Part shown: positions 25,648-34,204 of the stretch, in pieces
How positions within the stretch are numbered: position 1 is the stretch's first letter
Layout: every line of letters starts with the position of its first letter
Source of the DNA: Streptomyces poriferorum
Lineage (GTDB): Bacteria > Actinomycetota > Actinomycetes > Streptomycetales > Streptomycetaceae
Length of the DNA stretch: 64,000 bases
NCBI RefSeq assembly: GCF_019399235.1
Contig: NZ_JAELVH010000027.1
Location: 1,164-65,163 of the forward strand
Direction: 5' to 3'
The notes under the pieces: generated by a model
Told to the model about the DNA's origin: nothing
What the model saw: the letters and a program-made list of their open reading frames with translations, nothing else
Databases searched by the model: none
Program-made: the position numbers and the translations under genes

Positions 25648-26271
25648 ATGACCCCGCCCGTCGTCCACTCGCTGCGCGAACAGATCCGCGAGCACATCGT
25701 GGACGGGATCGTCAGCGGGCGATGGAAGCCGGGCGAGCGGATCGTGGAGCGGCGCATCGCCACCGAGCTGGAAGTCAGCCAGACGCCCGTGCGCGAGGCG
25801 CTGCGCGAGCTGGAGACGCTCCGGCTGATCGAGTCGGCGCCCAACAAGGGCGTCCGGGTCCGCAACCTCACGGCGGCCGATCTGGAGGAGAGCTACCCGG
25901 TACGGGCCGGCCTGGAGCAGATCGCCGCCGAGCTGGCGGCCCCGGGGCTCGGCGAGGACTGCTCGCTCCTCGCCCCGCACGTGACGGCGCTGTACGAGGC
26001 GGACCGGCTGGCCGACGGCGAGGCGCAGGTGCGCCACACGGTGGGCTTCCACCGGGAGATGGTCCGGGCGGCCGGCAACGCGGTCCTGCTGCACACCTGG
26101 GAGGGCCTGGGCATCGAGGTGTTCACGGCGCTCTCGATCCGCTGGCTGGGGACGGTGCAGAAGTCGTACGCCGAGGAGCACGAGGCGCTCATCGAGGCGT
26201 TCCTGCGGAAGGACCCGGACATCGGGGTGCTGGTCAAGGCGCATGTGCTCGGCTGCGCGCCGCGCGCCTGA
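25648..26271 (+). CDS. GntR-family (FCD) transcriptional regulator
   Basis: 207 aa from ATG 25648, with GAAGGAG upstream. The N-terminal winged helix (about 5-70) reads LREQIREHIVDGIVSGRWKPGERI and TELEVSQTPVREALRELETL. The C-terminal all-helical FCD domain (about 80-205) has candidate metal/ligand residues HTVGFHREMV and EEHEALIEAF. Members sense carboxylic acids. Its position between the E2 gene and aceE suggests control of pyruvate dehydrogenase, with pyruvate or a related acid as ligand (inference). The palindrome at 25574 is a likely own operator. Confidence 0.9.
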   Translation: MTPPVVHSLREQIREHIVDGIVSGRWKPGERIVERRIATELEVSQTPVREALRELETLRLIESAPNKGVRVRNLTAADLEESYPVRAGLEQIAAELAAPGLGEDCSLLAPHVTALYEADRLADGEAQVRHTVGFHREMVRAAGNAVLLHTWEGLGIEVFTALSIRWLGTVQKSYAEEHEALIEAFLRKDPDIGVLVKAHVLGCAPRA

Positions 26272-26448
26272 GGCCGGGGCGGCATACGCCTGAGGCCAGG
26301 GCGCACTGCGGTGCGCATGTGTGGCGAGGGTCGCTCGCCTGTGCAGATGAGCGCCCCTTTTGACTGTTATATCCCGTCACTCCGTGCCCCGTTTCGCGGC
26401 ACCCCATGCCACTTTCTTCATATCGAGAAGTTTTGCCTTTCATCCTTT

Positions 26449-26463
26449 GATCGATCATCGATC
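26449..26463 (+). promoter_or_regulatory. dyad in the aceE upstream region
   Basis: GATCGA-TCA-TCGATC, six-bp arms around three bases, in a noticeably AT-richer stretch about 100 bases before aceE. It is a candidate regulator site or part of the promoter. It does not match the TGTCTAGACA palindrome before the GntR gene. Confidence 0.35.
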
Positions 26464-26561
26464 GGAGCCTTACAGTTCACTCCGCGGGCCCACCGGCCCC
26501 ATCGCCCTGTCCTGCCAGTCAGGGACTTCTCCACCCCCCTCCTCACCGGAAGGCGGCGATC

Positions 26562-29231
26562 ATGACCGACCCCGTAGGAAAGCTTCCGAGCGAGCTCGAC
26601 CAGCTCCCGGACCGCGACCCGGAGGAGACCGCTGAATGGGCGGCCTCCCTGGATGCCGTCACCAAGGCCGCGGGCCCGCACCGTGCCGCGTATCTGATGC
26701 GCCGCTCGCTCCAGCACGCCGAGGGCGCCGGTCTCGCGCTGCCCAAGCTGCTGGAGACCGATTACGTCAACTCCATCCCCACCGCCGCGGAGCCCGCCTT
26801 CGACGGTGACCTGGAGATGGAATCGCGGATCACCGCGTGGAACCGCTGGAACGCGGCCGCGATGGTCACCCGTGGCTCCCGCTTCGGCGTCGGCGGCCAC
26901 ATAGCGACCTTCGCCTCGGCGGCCTGGCTGTACGAGACCGGCTTCAACCACTTCTTCCGCGGCAAGGAGGGGGACGGCTCCGGCGACCAGCTCTACATCC
27001 AGGGCCACGCCTCCCCCGGCATCTACGCCCGCGCCTTCCTCGACGGCCGGCTCAGCGAGCAGCAGCTCGACAACTTCCGCCAGGAGGCGGGCGGCGACGG
27101 TCTGCCGTCCTACCCGCACCCGCGGCGGCTGCCCTGGCTGTGGGAGTTCCCCACCGTGTCGATGGGCCTCGGCCCTCTCTCGGCGATCTACCAGGCGCGC
27201 TTCAACCGCTACCTGGCCAACCGCAACATCAAGGACACGTCGAACTCGCACGTCTGGGCCTTCCTGGGCGACGGCGAGATGGACGAGCCCGAGTCGACCG
27301 CCGCCCTCGCCCTCGCGGCGCGTGAGCAGCTCGACAACCTGACCTTCGTCATCAACTGCAACCTGCAGCGCCTCGACGGTCCGGTCCGCGCCAACTTCCG
27401 GGTCGTCCAGGAGCTGGAGGGCGCCTTCCGCGGCGCCGGCTGGAACGTCGTCAAGACGCTCTGGGGCACCGCCTGGGACGAGCTCTTCCAGCTCGACACC
27501 ACGGGTGCGCTGGTGCGCCGGCTCCGTGAGGTCCCGGACGCGCAGTTCCAGACGTACGCCACGCGCGACGTCGCCTACATCCGTCAGCACTTCTTCGGCA
27601 CCGAGCCGGCGCTCGCCGAGCTGGCGAAGCTGCTCACCGACGCGAAGATCGCCGAGTGTTTCCACACCTCGCGCGGCGGCCACGAGGCCCGCAAGGTGTA
27701 CGCGGCCTACCGGGCGGCGCTGGAGCACAAGGGTGCGCCGACGGTGATCCTGGCGCAGACGGTGAAGGGCTACACGCTCGGCCCGGGCTTCGAGTCGCGC
27801 AACGCCAACCACCAGATGAAGAAGCTGGACGGCAAGCAGTTCCGCGCCATGCGCGACCTGCTGGAGCTGCCGATCCCGGACTCGAAACTGGACGAGGGCC
27901 TGGTGCCGTACGGCCACCCGGGCGCCGACTCCCCCGAGGTCCGCTACCTCCAGGAGCGCCGTGCCGCCCTCGGCGGCCCCGCCCCGGCCCGCCGGGTGCA
28001 CGCGGTGGCCCTGCCGCAGCCCGAGGAGCGCGCGTTCGCCGCGCTGAAGAAGGGCTCCGGCAAGCAGGAACTGGCCACCACGATGGCGTTCGTCCGCCTG
28101 GCCAAGGACCTGATGCGGGACAAGGAGACCGGCAAGCGCTGGGTTCCGATCGTCCCCGACGAGGCCCGCACCTTCGGCATGGAGGCGCTGTTCCCGTCGG
28201 CCGGCATCTACTCGCCGCTGGGTCAGACGTACGACCCGGTCGACCGCGACCAGCTGATGTACTACAAGGAAGCCAAGGACGGCCAGGTCCTCAACGAGGG
28301 CATCACCGAGGCCGGCGCGATGGCCGACTTCATCGCCGCGTCCACGTCGTACGCGACGCACGGCGAGCCGATGATCCCGTTCTACATCTTCTACTCGATG
28401 TTCGGCTGGCAGCGCACGGGCGACCAGTTCTGGCAGCTCGGCGACCAGCTCGGCCGCGGCTTCGTGGTCGGCGCCACGGCGGGCCGTACGACGCTGACGG
28501 GTGAGGGTCTCCAGCACGCGGACGGCCACTCTCACCTGATCGCGTCCACGAACCCGGCGTCGCTCAACTACGACCCGGCGTTCGCGTACGAGATCGCGGT
28601 GATCGTCCAGGACGGTCTGCGCCGGATGTACGGCCCCGACGCCGAGAACGTCTTCTACTACCTGACGGTCTACAACGAGCCGAAGCCGCAGCCCGCGATG
28701 CCGGAAGGCATCGAGGAGGGCATCCTCAAGGGCCTCTACCGGTTCAAGGAGGGCACGCCCGCGAAGGCGGACAGCCCGCGCGTGCAGCTGATGGCCTCCG
28801 GTACGGCGATCCACTGGACCCTGGAGGCCCAGGAACTGCTGGCCTCGGACTGGGGTGTCACGGCCGACGTCTGGTCCGCCACCTCGTGGGGCGAGCTGCG
28901 CCGCGACGCGTTGGAGTGCGACGAGGCGCTGCTCCGCGGTGAGCTGCGGGTGCCGTACGTGACCCAGGCGCTGGAAGGCGCACCGGGTCCGGTCCTCGCG
29001 GTCAGCGACTGGATGCGCCAGGTGCCGGACCAGATCAGCCAGTGGGTGGAGCAGGACTGGACCTCGCTCGGCACGGACGGCTTCGGCCTCTCCGACACCC
29101 GTGACGCGGCTCGCCGCCACTTCGGCGTCGACCCCCAGTCGATCACGGTCGCGGCCCTGGCCCAGCTGGCCCGCCGCGGCGAGGTGCCGGCGTCGGCGGT
29201 CAAGGAAGCCCGCGAGCGGTACGGGCTCTGA
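26562..29231 (+). CDS. aceE: pyruvate dehydrogenase E1 component, homodimeric type
   Basis: 889 aa, the length of AceE-type E1. It decarboxylates pyruvate with thiamine diphosphate and reductively acetylates the lipoyl arm of E2. The ThDP-binding motif [20 protein letters not shown], the [14 protein letters not shown] segment and the later [14 protein letters not shown] and [16 protein letters not shown] are all present. No aceF follows; the E2 and E3 genes upstream are the obvious partners. ATG 26562 follows CGGAAGGCGG. A strong hairpin (29238-29276) follows the stop. Confidence 0.96.
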   Translation: MTDPVGKLPSELDQLPDRDPEETAEWAASLDAVTKAAGPHRAAYLMRRSLQHAEGAGLALPKLLETDYVNSIPTAAEPAFDGDLEMESRITAWNRWNAAAMVTRGSRFGVGGHIATFASAAWLYETGFNHFFRGKEGDGSGDQLYIQGHASPGIYARAFLDGRLSEQQLDNFRQEAGGDGLPSYPHPRRLPWLWEFPTVSMGLGPLSAIYQARFNRYLANRNIKDTSNSHVWAFLGDGEMDEPESTAALALAAREQLDNLTFVINCNLQRLDGPVRANFRVVQELEGAFRGAGWNVVKTLWGTAWDELFQLDTTGALVRRLREVPDAQFQTYATRDVAYIRQHFFGTEPALAELAKLLTDAKIAECFHTSRGGHEARKVYAAYRAALEHKGAPTVILAQTVKGYTLGPGFESRNANHQMKKLDGKQFRAMRDLLELPIPDSKLDEGLVPYGHPGADSPEVRYLQERRAALGGPAPARRVHAVALPQPEERAFAALKKGSGKQELATTMAFVRLAKDLMRDKETGKRWVPIVPDEARTFGMEALFPSAGIYSPLGQTYDPVDRDQLMYYKEAKDGQVLNEGITEAGAMADFIAASTSYATHGEPMIPFYIFYSMFGWQRTGDQFWQLGDQLGRGFVVGATAGRTTLTGEGLQHADGHSHLIASTNPASLNYDPAFAYEIAVIVQDGLRRMYGPDAENVFYYLTVYNEPKPQPAMPEGIEEGILKGLYRFKEGTPAKADSPRVQLMASGTAIHWTLEAQELLASDWGVTADVWSATSWGELRRDALECDEALLRGELRVPYVTQALEGAPGPVLAVSDWMRQVPDQISQWVEQDWTSLGTDGFGLSDTRDAARRHFGVDPQSITVAALAQLARRGEVPASAVKEARERYGL

Positions 29232-29237
29232 CGGCCC

Positions 29238-29276
29238 GGAGGACGGGGCACGGGTCTTTCCCGCGCCCCGTCCTCC
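29238..29276 (+). terminator. terminator after aceE
   Basis: Perfect 12-bp inverted repeat GGAGGACGGGGC (29238-29249) and GCCCCGTCCTCC (29265-29276) with a 15-base loop that contains TCTTT. Confidence 0.8.
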
Positions 29277-29310
29277 GCATGCGTCCGCCCCACTCCGGCG
29301 CAGGCTTTCG

Positions 29311-29504
29311 TCCTCGATCGCCGGACGGGCTTGCTCTGCCCGCCGGAGTGCTGCCATGTGGAGCTGCTGTGCGCATGGCAGCCCGGTCGAGCCGCACTTC
29401 CAACCCCGCCCGGGCGCACATTCAAGCCCGGCCGGCGAGTGAGGCCATCTTCTGAGCCCGGCCGGCGCGTGAGGCCACACCCAGCCCGGCCGGCGCTTGA
29501 GGCC
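29311..29504. repeat. cluster of the Streptomyces GCCCGGCCGGCG intergenic repeat
   Basis: Three direct copies of (A/G)AGCCCGGCCGGCGnnTGAGG lie at 29424-29446, 29454-29476 and 29482-29504, about 28-30 bases apart. One related copy in inverse orientation (TCCTCGATCGCCGGACGGGC, 29311-29330) precedes them. Single or paired inverted copies of this element are scattered between Streptomyces genes and can form hairpins; a tandem triple is less usual. The stretch has no gene. Confidence 0.75.
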
Positions 29505-29558
29505 GAGGCTCGACGGGCCCGGGCCACACGCGCCCCCTGCCGCGGCCACAATGGCCGC

Positions 29559-30536
29559 ATGCGTGCTGCCCGGCTCATCAGAATGGTGCTGCTCCTGCAG
29601 TCCCGCCCCGCCATGACCGCCGCCGAGCTCGCCCACGAGCTCCAGGTGTCGGAGCGGACCGTCACCCGGGACGCCCAGGCGCTCTCCGAGGCCGGGATCC
29701 CCGTCTACGCGGAACGGGGCCGTGCCGGCGGGTACCGGCTCGTCGGCGGGTACCGCACCGGTCTCACCGGGCTGGCCCGTGACGAGGCCGAGGCCCTCTT
29801 CCTCTCCGGCCTGCCCTCCGCCCTGCGCGAGATGGGGCTGGCCGACGCCGCGTCCGCCGCCCGGCTCAAGGTGTCGGCGGCCCTCCTGCCCTCCCTCCGG
29901 GACGCCTCCGCGGGCGCCGCCCGGCGCTTCCATCTGGACGCTCCGGGCTGGTACCAGGAACCGGTCACACCTGAGCTCCTGCCCGCCGTGGCCGAGGCGG
30001 TGTGGGACGACCGGACCGTGCGCGCCCACTACCGGCGGGCCGGCCGGGACACCGAGGTGGAGCGTGAGCTGGCCCCGTACGGCCTCGTCCTCAAAGCCGG
30101 GGTCTGGTATCTCTGCGCCCGTGCGGAGGAGGACTTCCGGGTCTACCGGATCGACCGCTTCACGGCCGTGACCGTGTCGGACACCCGGTTCGTCCGGGAC
30201 GAGAGCTTCGACCTGCCCGCGTTCTGGGACGAACGCGCGGCCCAGTTCGCCCGGTCGCTCCTGCGGGCCGAGGTGACGCTGCGGCTCTCGGAGGCCGGGG
30301 TGCGCCGGCTGCCGCACGCCGTGGACCGCGTCGCGGCGCGGGACGCTCTGGAGGGGGCCGGTGCGCCCGGGGCCGACGGGTGGGTCACGGTCACCCTGCC
30401 GGTCGAGTCCCTGGACGTCGCGTTCGGTCAGCTGCTGGCCCTGGGGCCGGAGTTGGAGATCCTGGAGCCGGCCACGCTGCGCGGCAGGTTCGCGGCGGCC
30501 GCCGAAGCCCTCCACTCGCTCTATGTGAGGCCGTAA
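29559..30536 (+). CDS. WYL-domain transcriptional regulator
   Basis: 325 aa from ATG 29559. The N-terminal HTH (about 1-60) reads MVLLLQSRPAMTAAELAHEL and VSERTVTRDAQALSEAG, followed by YAERGRAGGYRLVGGYRTGL. A WYL domain (about 145-220) binds nucleic acid or small ligands in relatives, and a WCX C-terminus follows. CACAAT lies six bases before the ATG and no ribosome binding site is seen, so the mRNA may be leaderless. The target is unknown. Confidence 0.9.
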   Translation: MRAARLIRMVLLLQSRPAMTAAELAHELQVSERTVTRDAQALSEAGIPVYAERGRAGGYRLVGGYRTGLTGLARDEAEALFLSGLPSALREMGLADAASAARLKVSAALLPSLRDASAGAARRFHLDAPGWYQEPVTPELLPAVAEAVWDDRTVRAHYRRAGRDTEVERELAPYGLVLKAGVWYLCARAEEDFRVYRIDRFTAVTVSDTRFVRDESFDLPAFWDERAAQFARSLLRAEVTLRLSEAGVRRLPHAVDRVAARDALEGAGAPGADGWVTVTLPVESLDVAFGQLLALGPELEILEPATLRGRFAAAAEALHSLYVRP

Positions 30537-30596
30537 GGCTTCATTTCGGCGTCTGGGCGTGCATCGGCCCTCCCGGGGGCAGATGCTGGACCCGTG

Positions 30597-31118
30597 ATGG
30601 ACGAGACGGAATTCTGGGAGCTCATCGACAGCACCCGCGAGGCCGCCGACGGCGACCCCGAGGACCATGCCGACCTGCTCGTCGAACGGCTGGTGCAGCT
30701 CGATCCCGATTCCGTGCTGGACTTCGCGCGGCACTTCGAGGCCCGCTACAACCGTGCGTACCGCTGGGACCTGTGGGCTGCCGCCGCCGTGCTGCTCGGC
30801 GGGGCCGGCGACGACGCCTTCGACTACTTCCGCTGCTGGCTGATCGGCCAGGGCCGGGAGGTCTTCGAGGGCGCGGTGCACGATCCGGACAGCCTGGCCG
30901 AGCTCCTCGACGACTTCGACGACGAGCTGGACGGGGACGCGGAAGAACTGGGCTACGCAGCCGACGAGGCGTACGAGCAGCTCACCGGTGTGGTCGCGCC
31001 GGACCTCGGGCTGCCGCCGCAGCCGGCCGAGCCGGAGGGCACCCCGTTCGGCTTCGAGGACGACGCGGTCCTGGCCGCGCGGCTGCCCGAGCTGTGGCAG
31101 CGGTTCGGCGCCGGCTGA
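30597..31118 (+). CDS. DUF4240 domain protein
   Basis: 173 aa from ATG 30597 (the preceding GTG at 30594 would add one residue). The opening DETEFWELIDSTR and the segment DFARHFEARYNRAYRWDLWAAA followed by FDYFRCWLIGQGREVFE are the marks of DUF4240, a family of small acidic proteins with unknown role, common in Streptomyces. No signal peptide or membrane segment. It lies 60 bases after the WYL gene on the same strand. Confidence 0.85.
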   Translation: MDETEFWELIDSTREAADGDPEDHADLLVERLVQLDPDSVLDFARHFEARYNRAYRWDLWAAAAVLLGGAGDDAFDYFRCWLIGQGREVFEGAVHDPDSLAELLDDFDDELDGDAEELGYAADEAYEQLTGVVAPDLGLPPQPAEPEGTPFGFEDDAVLAARLPELWQRFGAG

Positions 31119-31140
31119 GGCGCGGCCGGCCCGGTGCCGG

Positions 31141-31668
31141 TCACGGGCCGAGCGGCCGGCCCATCAGCACGTCGTCCACGTAGCGCCCGCCCAGGAAGAA
31201 CTCGCCGGGCAGGACGCCCTCGACGGTGAACCCCTCCGACTCGTACAGCGCGCGGGCGGGAGCGTTGTGCCCCAGTACCCGCAGGGTGATCCGGTTGGCC
31301 CCCTGACGGCGTGCCGTCCCGCACGCCGCGCGGATCAGCGTGCGGCCGGTGCCGCGGCCCCGCGCCCAGGCGGCCACGGCGAGGCCCTGTATCTGCCGGA
31401 CGTGCGCGTTGCAGGACAGCGGGGTGGGCGGCACCACGCGTATGTACCCGGCGATGACCGTCGCGCCCGCCGGGTTCACCGCGTCGGCCACCAGGATGTC
31501 CTGCGGCAGGTGCCGGTCGTCGAAGAACGGCGCGTACGGCGGCTGCGGCCGCGGCTGCACGGCGTGCAGCGTCGACCAGGTGCTCCGGTCGAGCTCCGTG
31601 AGAGCGGGGCCGTCGTCGAGGACCGCGGGGCGGACGAGGGGCACTGGAAGGGGGAGGGACTCGGCCAT
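31141..31668 (-). CDS. GNAT-family N-acetyltransferase
   Basis: 175 aa from ATG 31668. The acetyl-CoA-binding motif reads GLAVAAWARGRGTGRTLIRAA (the R-G-x-G-x-G/T core is clear) and the C-terminal NAPARALYESEGFTVEGVL is typical. The substrate is unknown. Start choice is uncertain because no good ribosome binding site is seen; an in-frame ATG 33 bases upstream is possible. It is divergent from the epimerase gene with about 50 bases between. Confidence 0.82.
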   Translation of the reverse strand: MAESLPLPVPLVRPAVLDDGPALTELDRSTWSTLHAVQPRPQPPYAPFFDDRHLPQDILVADAVNPAGATVIAGYIRVVPPTPLSCNAHVRQIQGLAVAAWARGRGTGRTLIRAACGTARRQGANRITLRVLGHNAPARALYESEGFTVEGVLPGEFFLGGRYVDDVLMGRPLGP

Positions 31669-31719
31669 GCGCGTCACTGTGCCATGCGTCGCCTGCGGCA
31701 TGTGGGGCAGGATGGACCC

Positions 31720-32631
31720 ATGCCGCGACCCGTGCCGCACTCCCGTATCGCCGTGACCGGATCGACCGGACTCATCGGAGCGGCGCTGGTGCGCTCGCTG
31801 CGGTCCGACGGGCACGAGGTGGTCCGGCTGGTCCGGCGGCCCGCCCGGTCGGGCGACGAGGTGGAGTGGGACCCCCAGCGGGGTTACGTGGACGTGGCCG
31901 GTCTGGTGGGCTGCGACGCCGTCGTCCATCTCGCCGGGGCCGGGGTCGGCGACCATCGCTGGACCGAGGCGTACAAGCGGGAGATCCGGGACAGCCGGGT
32001 CCTGGGCACGGCCGCGATCGCCGAGGCCGTCGCCTCACTGGACGTCCCGCCGAACGTGCTGCTGTCCGGGTCCGCGATCGGCTTCTACGGCGACACCGGG
32101 GACCGCTCGGTGGACGAGGGCGCGCCGCCCGGCGACGGGTTCCTGCCGTCGGTGTGCGTGGAGTGGGAGGAAGCCACGGCCGCCGCGGAGGAGGCCGGGG
32201 TGCGGACCGTGCACGCGCGCACCGGACTGGTCGTCGCCCGGGAGGGCGGTGCCTGGGCCCGGCTCTTCCCGCTGTTCCGCGCGGGGCTCGGCGGCCGGCT
32301 CGGCAACGGCCGGCAGTACTGGAGCTTCATCGCGCTGCACGACCACATCGCTGCGCTGCGGCACGCCCTGGACACCCCGGAGCTGTCCGGACCGGTCAAT
32401 CTGACGGGTCCGGCCCCGGTCACCAACGGCGAGGTGACGGCGGCGATGGGCCGGGTACTGCGCCGGCCCACGCTGTTCACCGCTCCCGCGCCCGCGCTGC
32501 GGATCGCGTTGGGCGACTTCTCCGAGGATGTGCTGGGCAGTCAGCGGGTGCTGCCGGGACGGTTGCTGGACTCCGGGTTCGCGTTCGCCTTCCCCGGGAT
32601 CGACGCCGCCATCCGGGCGGCTCTGCGCTGA
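31720..32631 (+). CDS. TIGR01777-family NAD(P)-dependent epimerase (SDR)
   Basis: 303 aa. The nucleotide-binding motif AVTGSTGLIGAALVRSL, the WTEAYKREIRDSRVLGT segment, SGSAIGFYGDTGDRSVDE and the C-terminal DUF1731-like region (FSEDVLGSQRVLPGRLLDSGFAF) identify the YfcH/TIGR01777 group. Related plant proteins affect cell division, but the substrate is unknown. ATG 31720 gives the usual short N-terminus. It may be leaderless, since no clear ribosome binding site precedes it. Confidence 0.9.
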   Translation: MPRPVPHSRIAVTGSTGLIGAALVRSLRSDGHEVVRLVRRPARSGDEVEWDPQRGYVDVAGLVGCDAVVHLAGAGVGDHRWTEAYKREIRDSRVLGTAAIAEAVASLDVPPNVLLSGSAIGFYGDTGDRSVDEGAPPGDGFLPSVCVEWEEATAAAEEAGVRTVHARTGLVVAREGGAWARLFPLFRAGLGGRLGNGRQYWSFIALHDHIAALRHALDTPELSGPVNLTGPAPVTNGEVTAAMGRVLRRPTLFTAPAPALRIALGDFSEDVLGSQRVLPGRLLDSGFAFAFPGIDAAIRAALR

Positions 32632-32822
32632 CCCCGCCGCCCAGGAGCCGTCCTCCGTCGCTCCGTTCGGACGGACGTGCGACCCCGTGCACCGGTGCCC
32701 CGGCCCGCGCGCGACTGCGCGGAATCCCGCCACCCTCCTAGCCTCGTGGCGAACTCGCGCATTCCGGGGGCCGGTTGAGGGCAAGAGCCTCCCACCAGTT
32801 GCGCCGACTCGGGGAGGGGCAC

Positions 32823-34172
32823 GTGCTCAGCACGGCACACCACGCGGACGTCGTCATCATCGGGGCCGGGATCGCCGGCCTGTCAGCGGCCCACCTACTG
32901 ACCAGTGCGGGAGTGAGCGTCAGCGTCCTGGAGGCCGGCCCCCGGGTCGGCGGCCGGATGATGACCGACGAGGTGGACGGGTTCCGGCTCGACCACCTGG
33001 GACCACTTCTCAACACCTCGTATCCGGAGCTGTACGCGACGCCCGGACTCGACGGACTCGTCCTGCGGAACTTCGATCCCGGCGTGCTCGTCCACAGCGA
33101 GGGCCGCCGGTACCGGACCGGGGAGATACGCAGTCCCCGGGGCGCACGCGGCGCACGGGGCGCACTCAAGGCAGCGCGCGCCCTCGCAAGCGCCCCCCGG
33201 GCCCCTCTGAGCGGGAGCCTCACCGGGGCCATGGGCGGGGCGATCGACCACGCCCGGCTCGGGGTGGCGCTGGCCCGGCTCGCGGCCACCCCCCGGGCCC
33301 GCGTCCTGGCCCGGCCCGAACGCGCCGCGCTCGACGCGTTGTCAGGCCGCGGCCTGTCCGCCCGGACGCTGAACGGATTCGTGCGCCCCCTGCTCACGGC
33401 GCTGCTCAGCGACCCCGCGCTCGGCACGTCGAGCCGGTGCGCCGATCTCGCGCTGCGCGGCTACGCGAGCGGCAGGCTCTGCGTACCGTCGGGAGGTTCG
33501 GCCACGCTGCCCGATCTGCTCGCGGCCGCCCTGCCGCCCGGCACCGTACGCACGGGCGTGCACGTCACATCGGCGGACATCACCGCGGTGCGCACCAAGG
33601 AACACGGCGAGATCGGCTGCCGCTCCCTGCTGCTGGCGACCGGCGCGGGCGCCGCGGCCGAGCTGCTGCCCGGCCTGCGCGTGCCGCCCTTCCACCCGGT
33701 GACGGTGCTCCACCACACCGCCCCCGCTCCCCCGCCGACCGGCGCCTCGCTGCTCCTGGACGCCGACCGCTCGGGTCCGGTCGCGCACACCGCGGTGATG
33801 AGCGAGGTCGACCCGTCGCGCGCCCCGCACGGCCGGGTCCTGATCAGCTCGACGGTGCTCGGTACGCCGCCGGCCGATCTGGACCGCACGGTCCGCACGC
33901 ATCTCGCGGCCCTGTACGGCATGCCCACCGACGACTGGGAGCTGCTGGCGGCCCACCACGATCCGGAGGCGGTGCCCGCCATGGCGCCCCCGCACGACCC
34001 GCAGCGCCCGGTCCGGCTGCTCGCGGGGCTGTACGTGTGCGGCGACCACCGCGACACCGGATCGGTGCAGGGGGCCCTGTCCTCCGGACGGCGCGCGGCC
34101 GGGGCGATCCTCACCGACCTGGGGGTGCAGCCGGCCTCCGGGGGCACCGCGGCGCTCCCGGAGGCGGCCTGA
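32823..34172 (+). CDS. FAD-dependent oxidoreductase of the phytoene desaturase/amine oxidase type
   Basis: 449 aa from GTG 32823, with GGGAGGGG just upstream. The dinucleotide-binding motif ADVVIIGAGIAGLSAAHLL and the RVGGR motif lie at the N-terminus. The C-terminal FAD contact reads LYVCGDHRDTGSVQGALSSG. The middle (about 95-190) is Arg/Ala-rich and poorly conserved. No carotenoid genes are nearby, so a carotenoid substrate is not implied. A hairpin closes the gene at 34175-34204. Confidence 0.87.
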   Translation: MLSTAHHADVVIIGAGIAGLSAAHLLTSAGVSVSVLEAGPRVGGRMMTDEVDGFRLDHLGPLLNTSYPELYATPGLDGLVLRNFDPGVLVHSEGRRYRTGEIRSPRGARGARGALKAARALASAPRAPLSGSLTGAMGGAIDHARLGVALARLAATPRARVLARPERAALDALSGRGLSARTLNGFVRPLLTALLSDPALGTSSRCADLALRGYASGRLCVPSGGSATLPDLLAAALPPGTVRTGVHVTSADITAVRTKEHGEIGCRSLLLATGAGAAAELLPGLRVPPFHPVTVLHHTAPAPPPTGASLLLDADRSGPVAHTAVMSEVDPSRAPHGRVLISSTVLGTPPADLDRTVRTHLAALYGMPTDDWELLAAHHDPEAVPAMAPPHDPQRPVRLLAGLYVCGDHRDTGSVQGALSSGRRAAGAILTDLGVQPASGGTAALPEAA

Positions 34173-34174
34173 CC

Positions 34175-34204
34175 CTGACGGGAGGTCCCAGGGCCTCCCG
34201 TCAG
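34175..34204. terminator. terminator between convergent genes
   Basis: Perfect 11-bp inverted repeat CTGACGGGAGG (34175-34185) and CCTCCCGTCAG (34194-34204). The right arm contains the stop codon of the minus-strand regulator. Confidence 0.7.

Noticed and set aside
26418..30881. A 1487-codon open frame on the minus strand across aceE and the WYL gene
   Set aside because: Shadow frame of high-GC coding DNA. Its protein is Arg/Gly/Val/Leu repeats without domain signs, while the plus strand carries aceE and a WYL regulator with full motifs.
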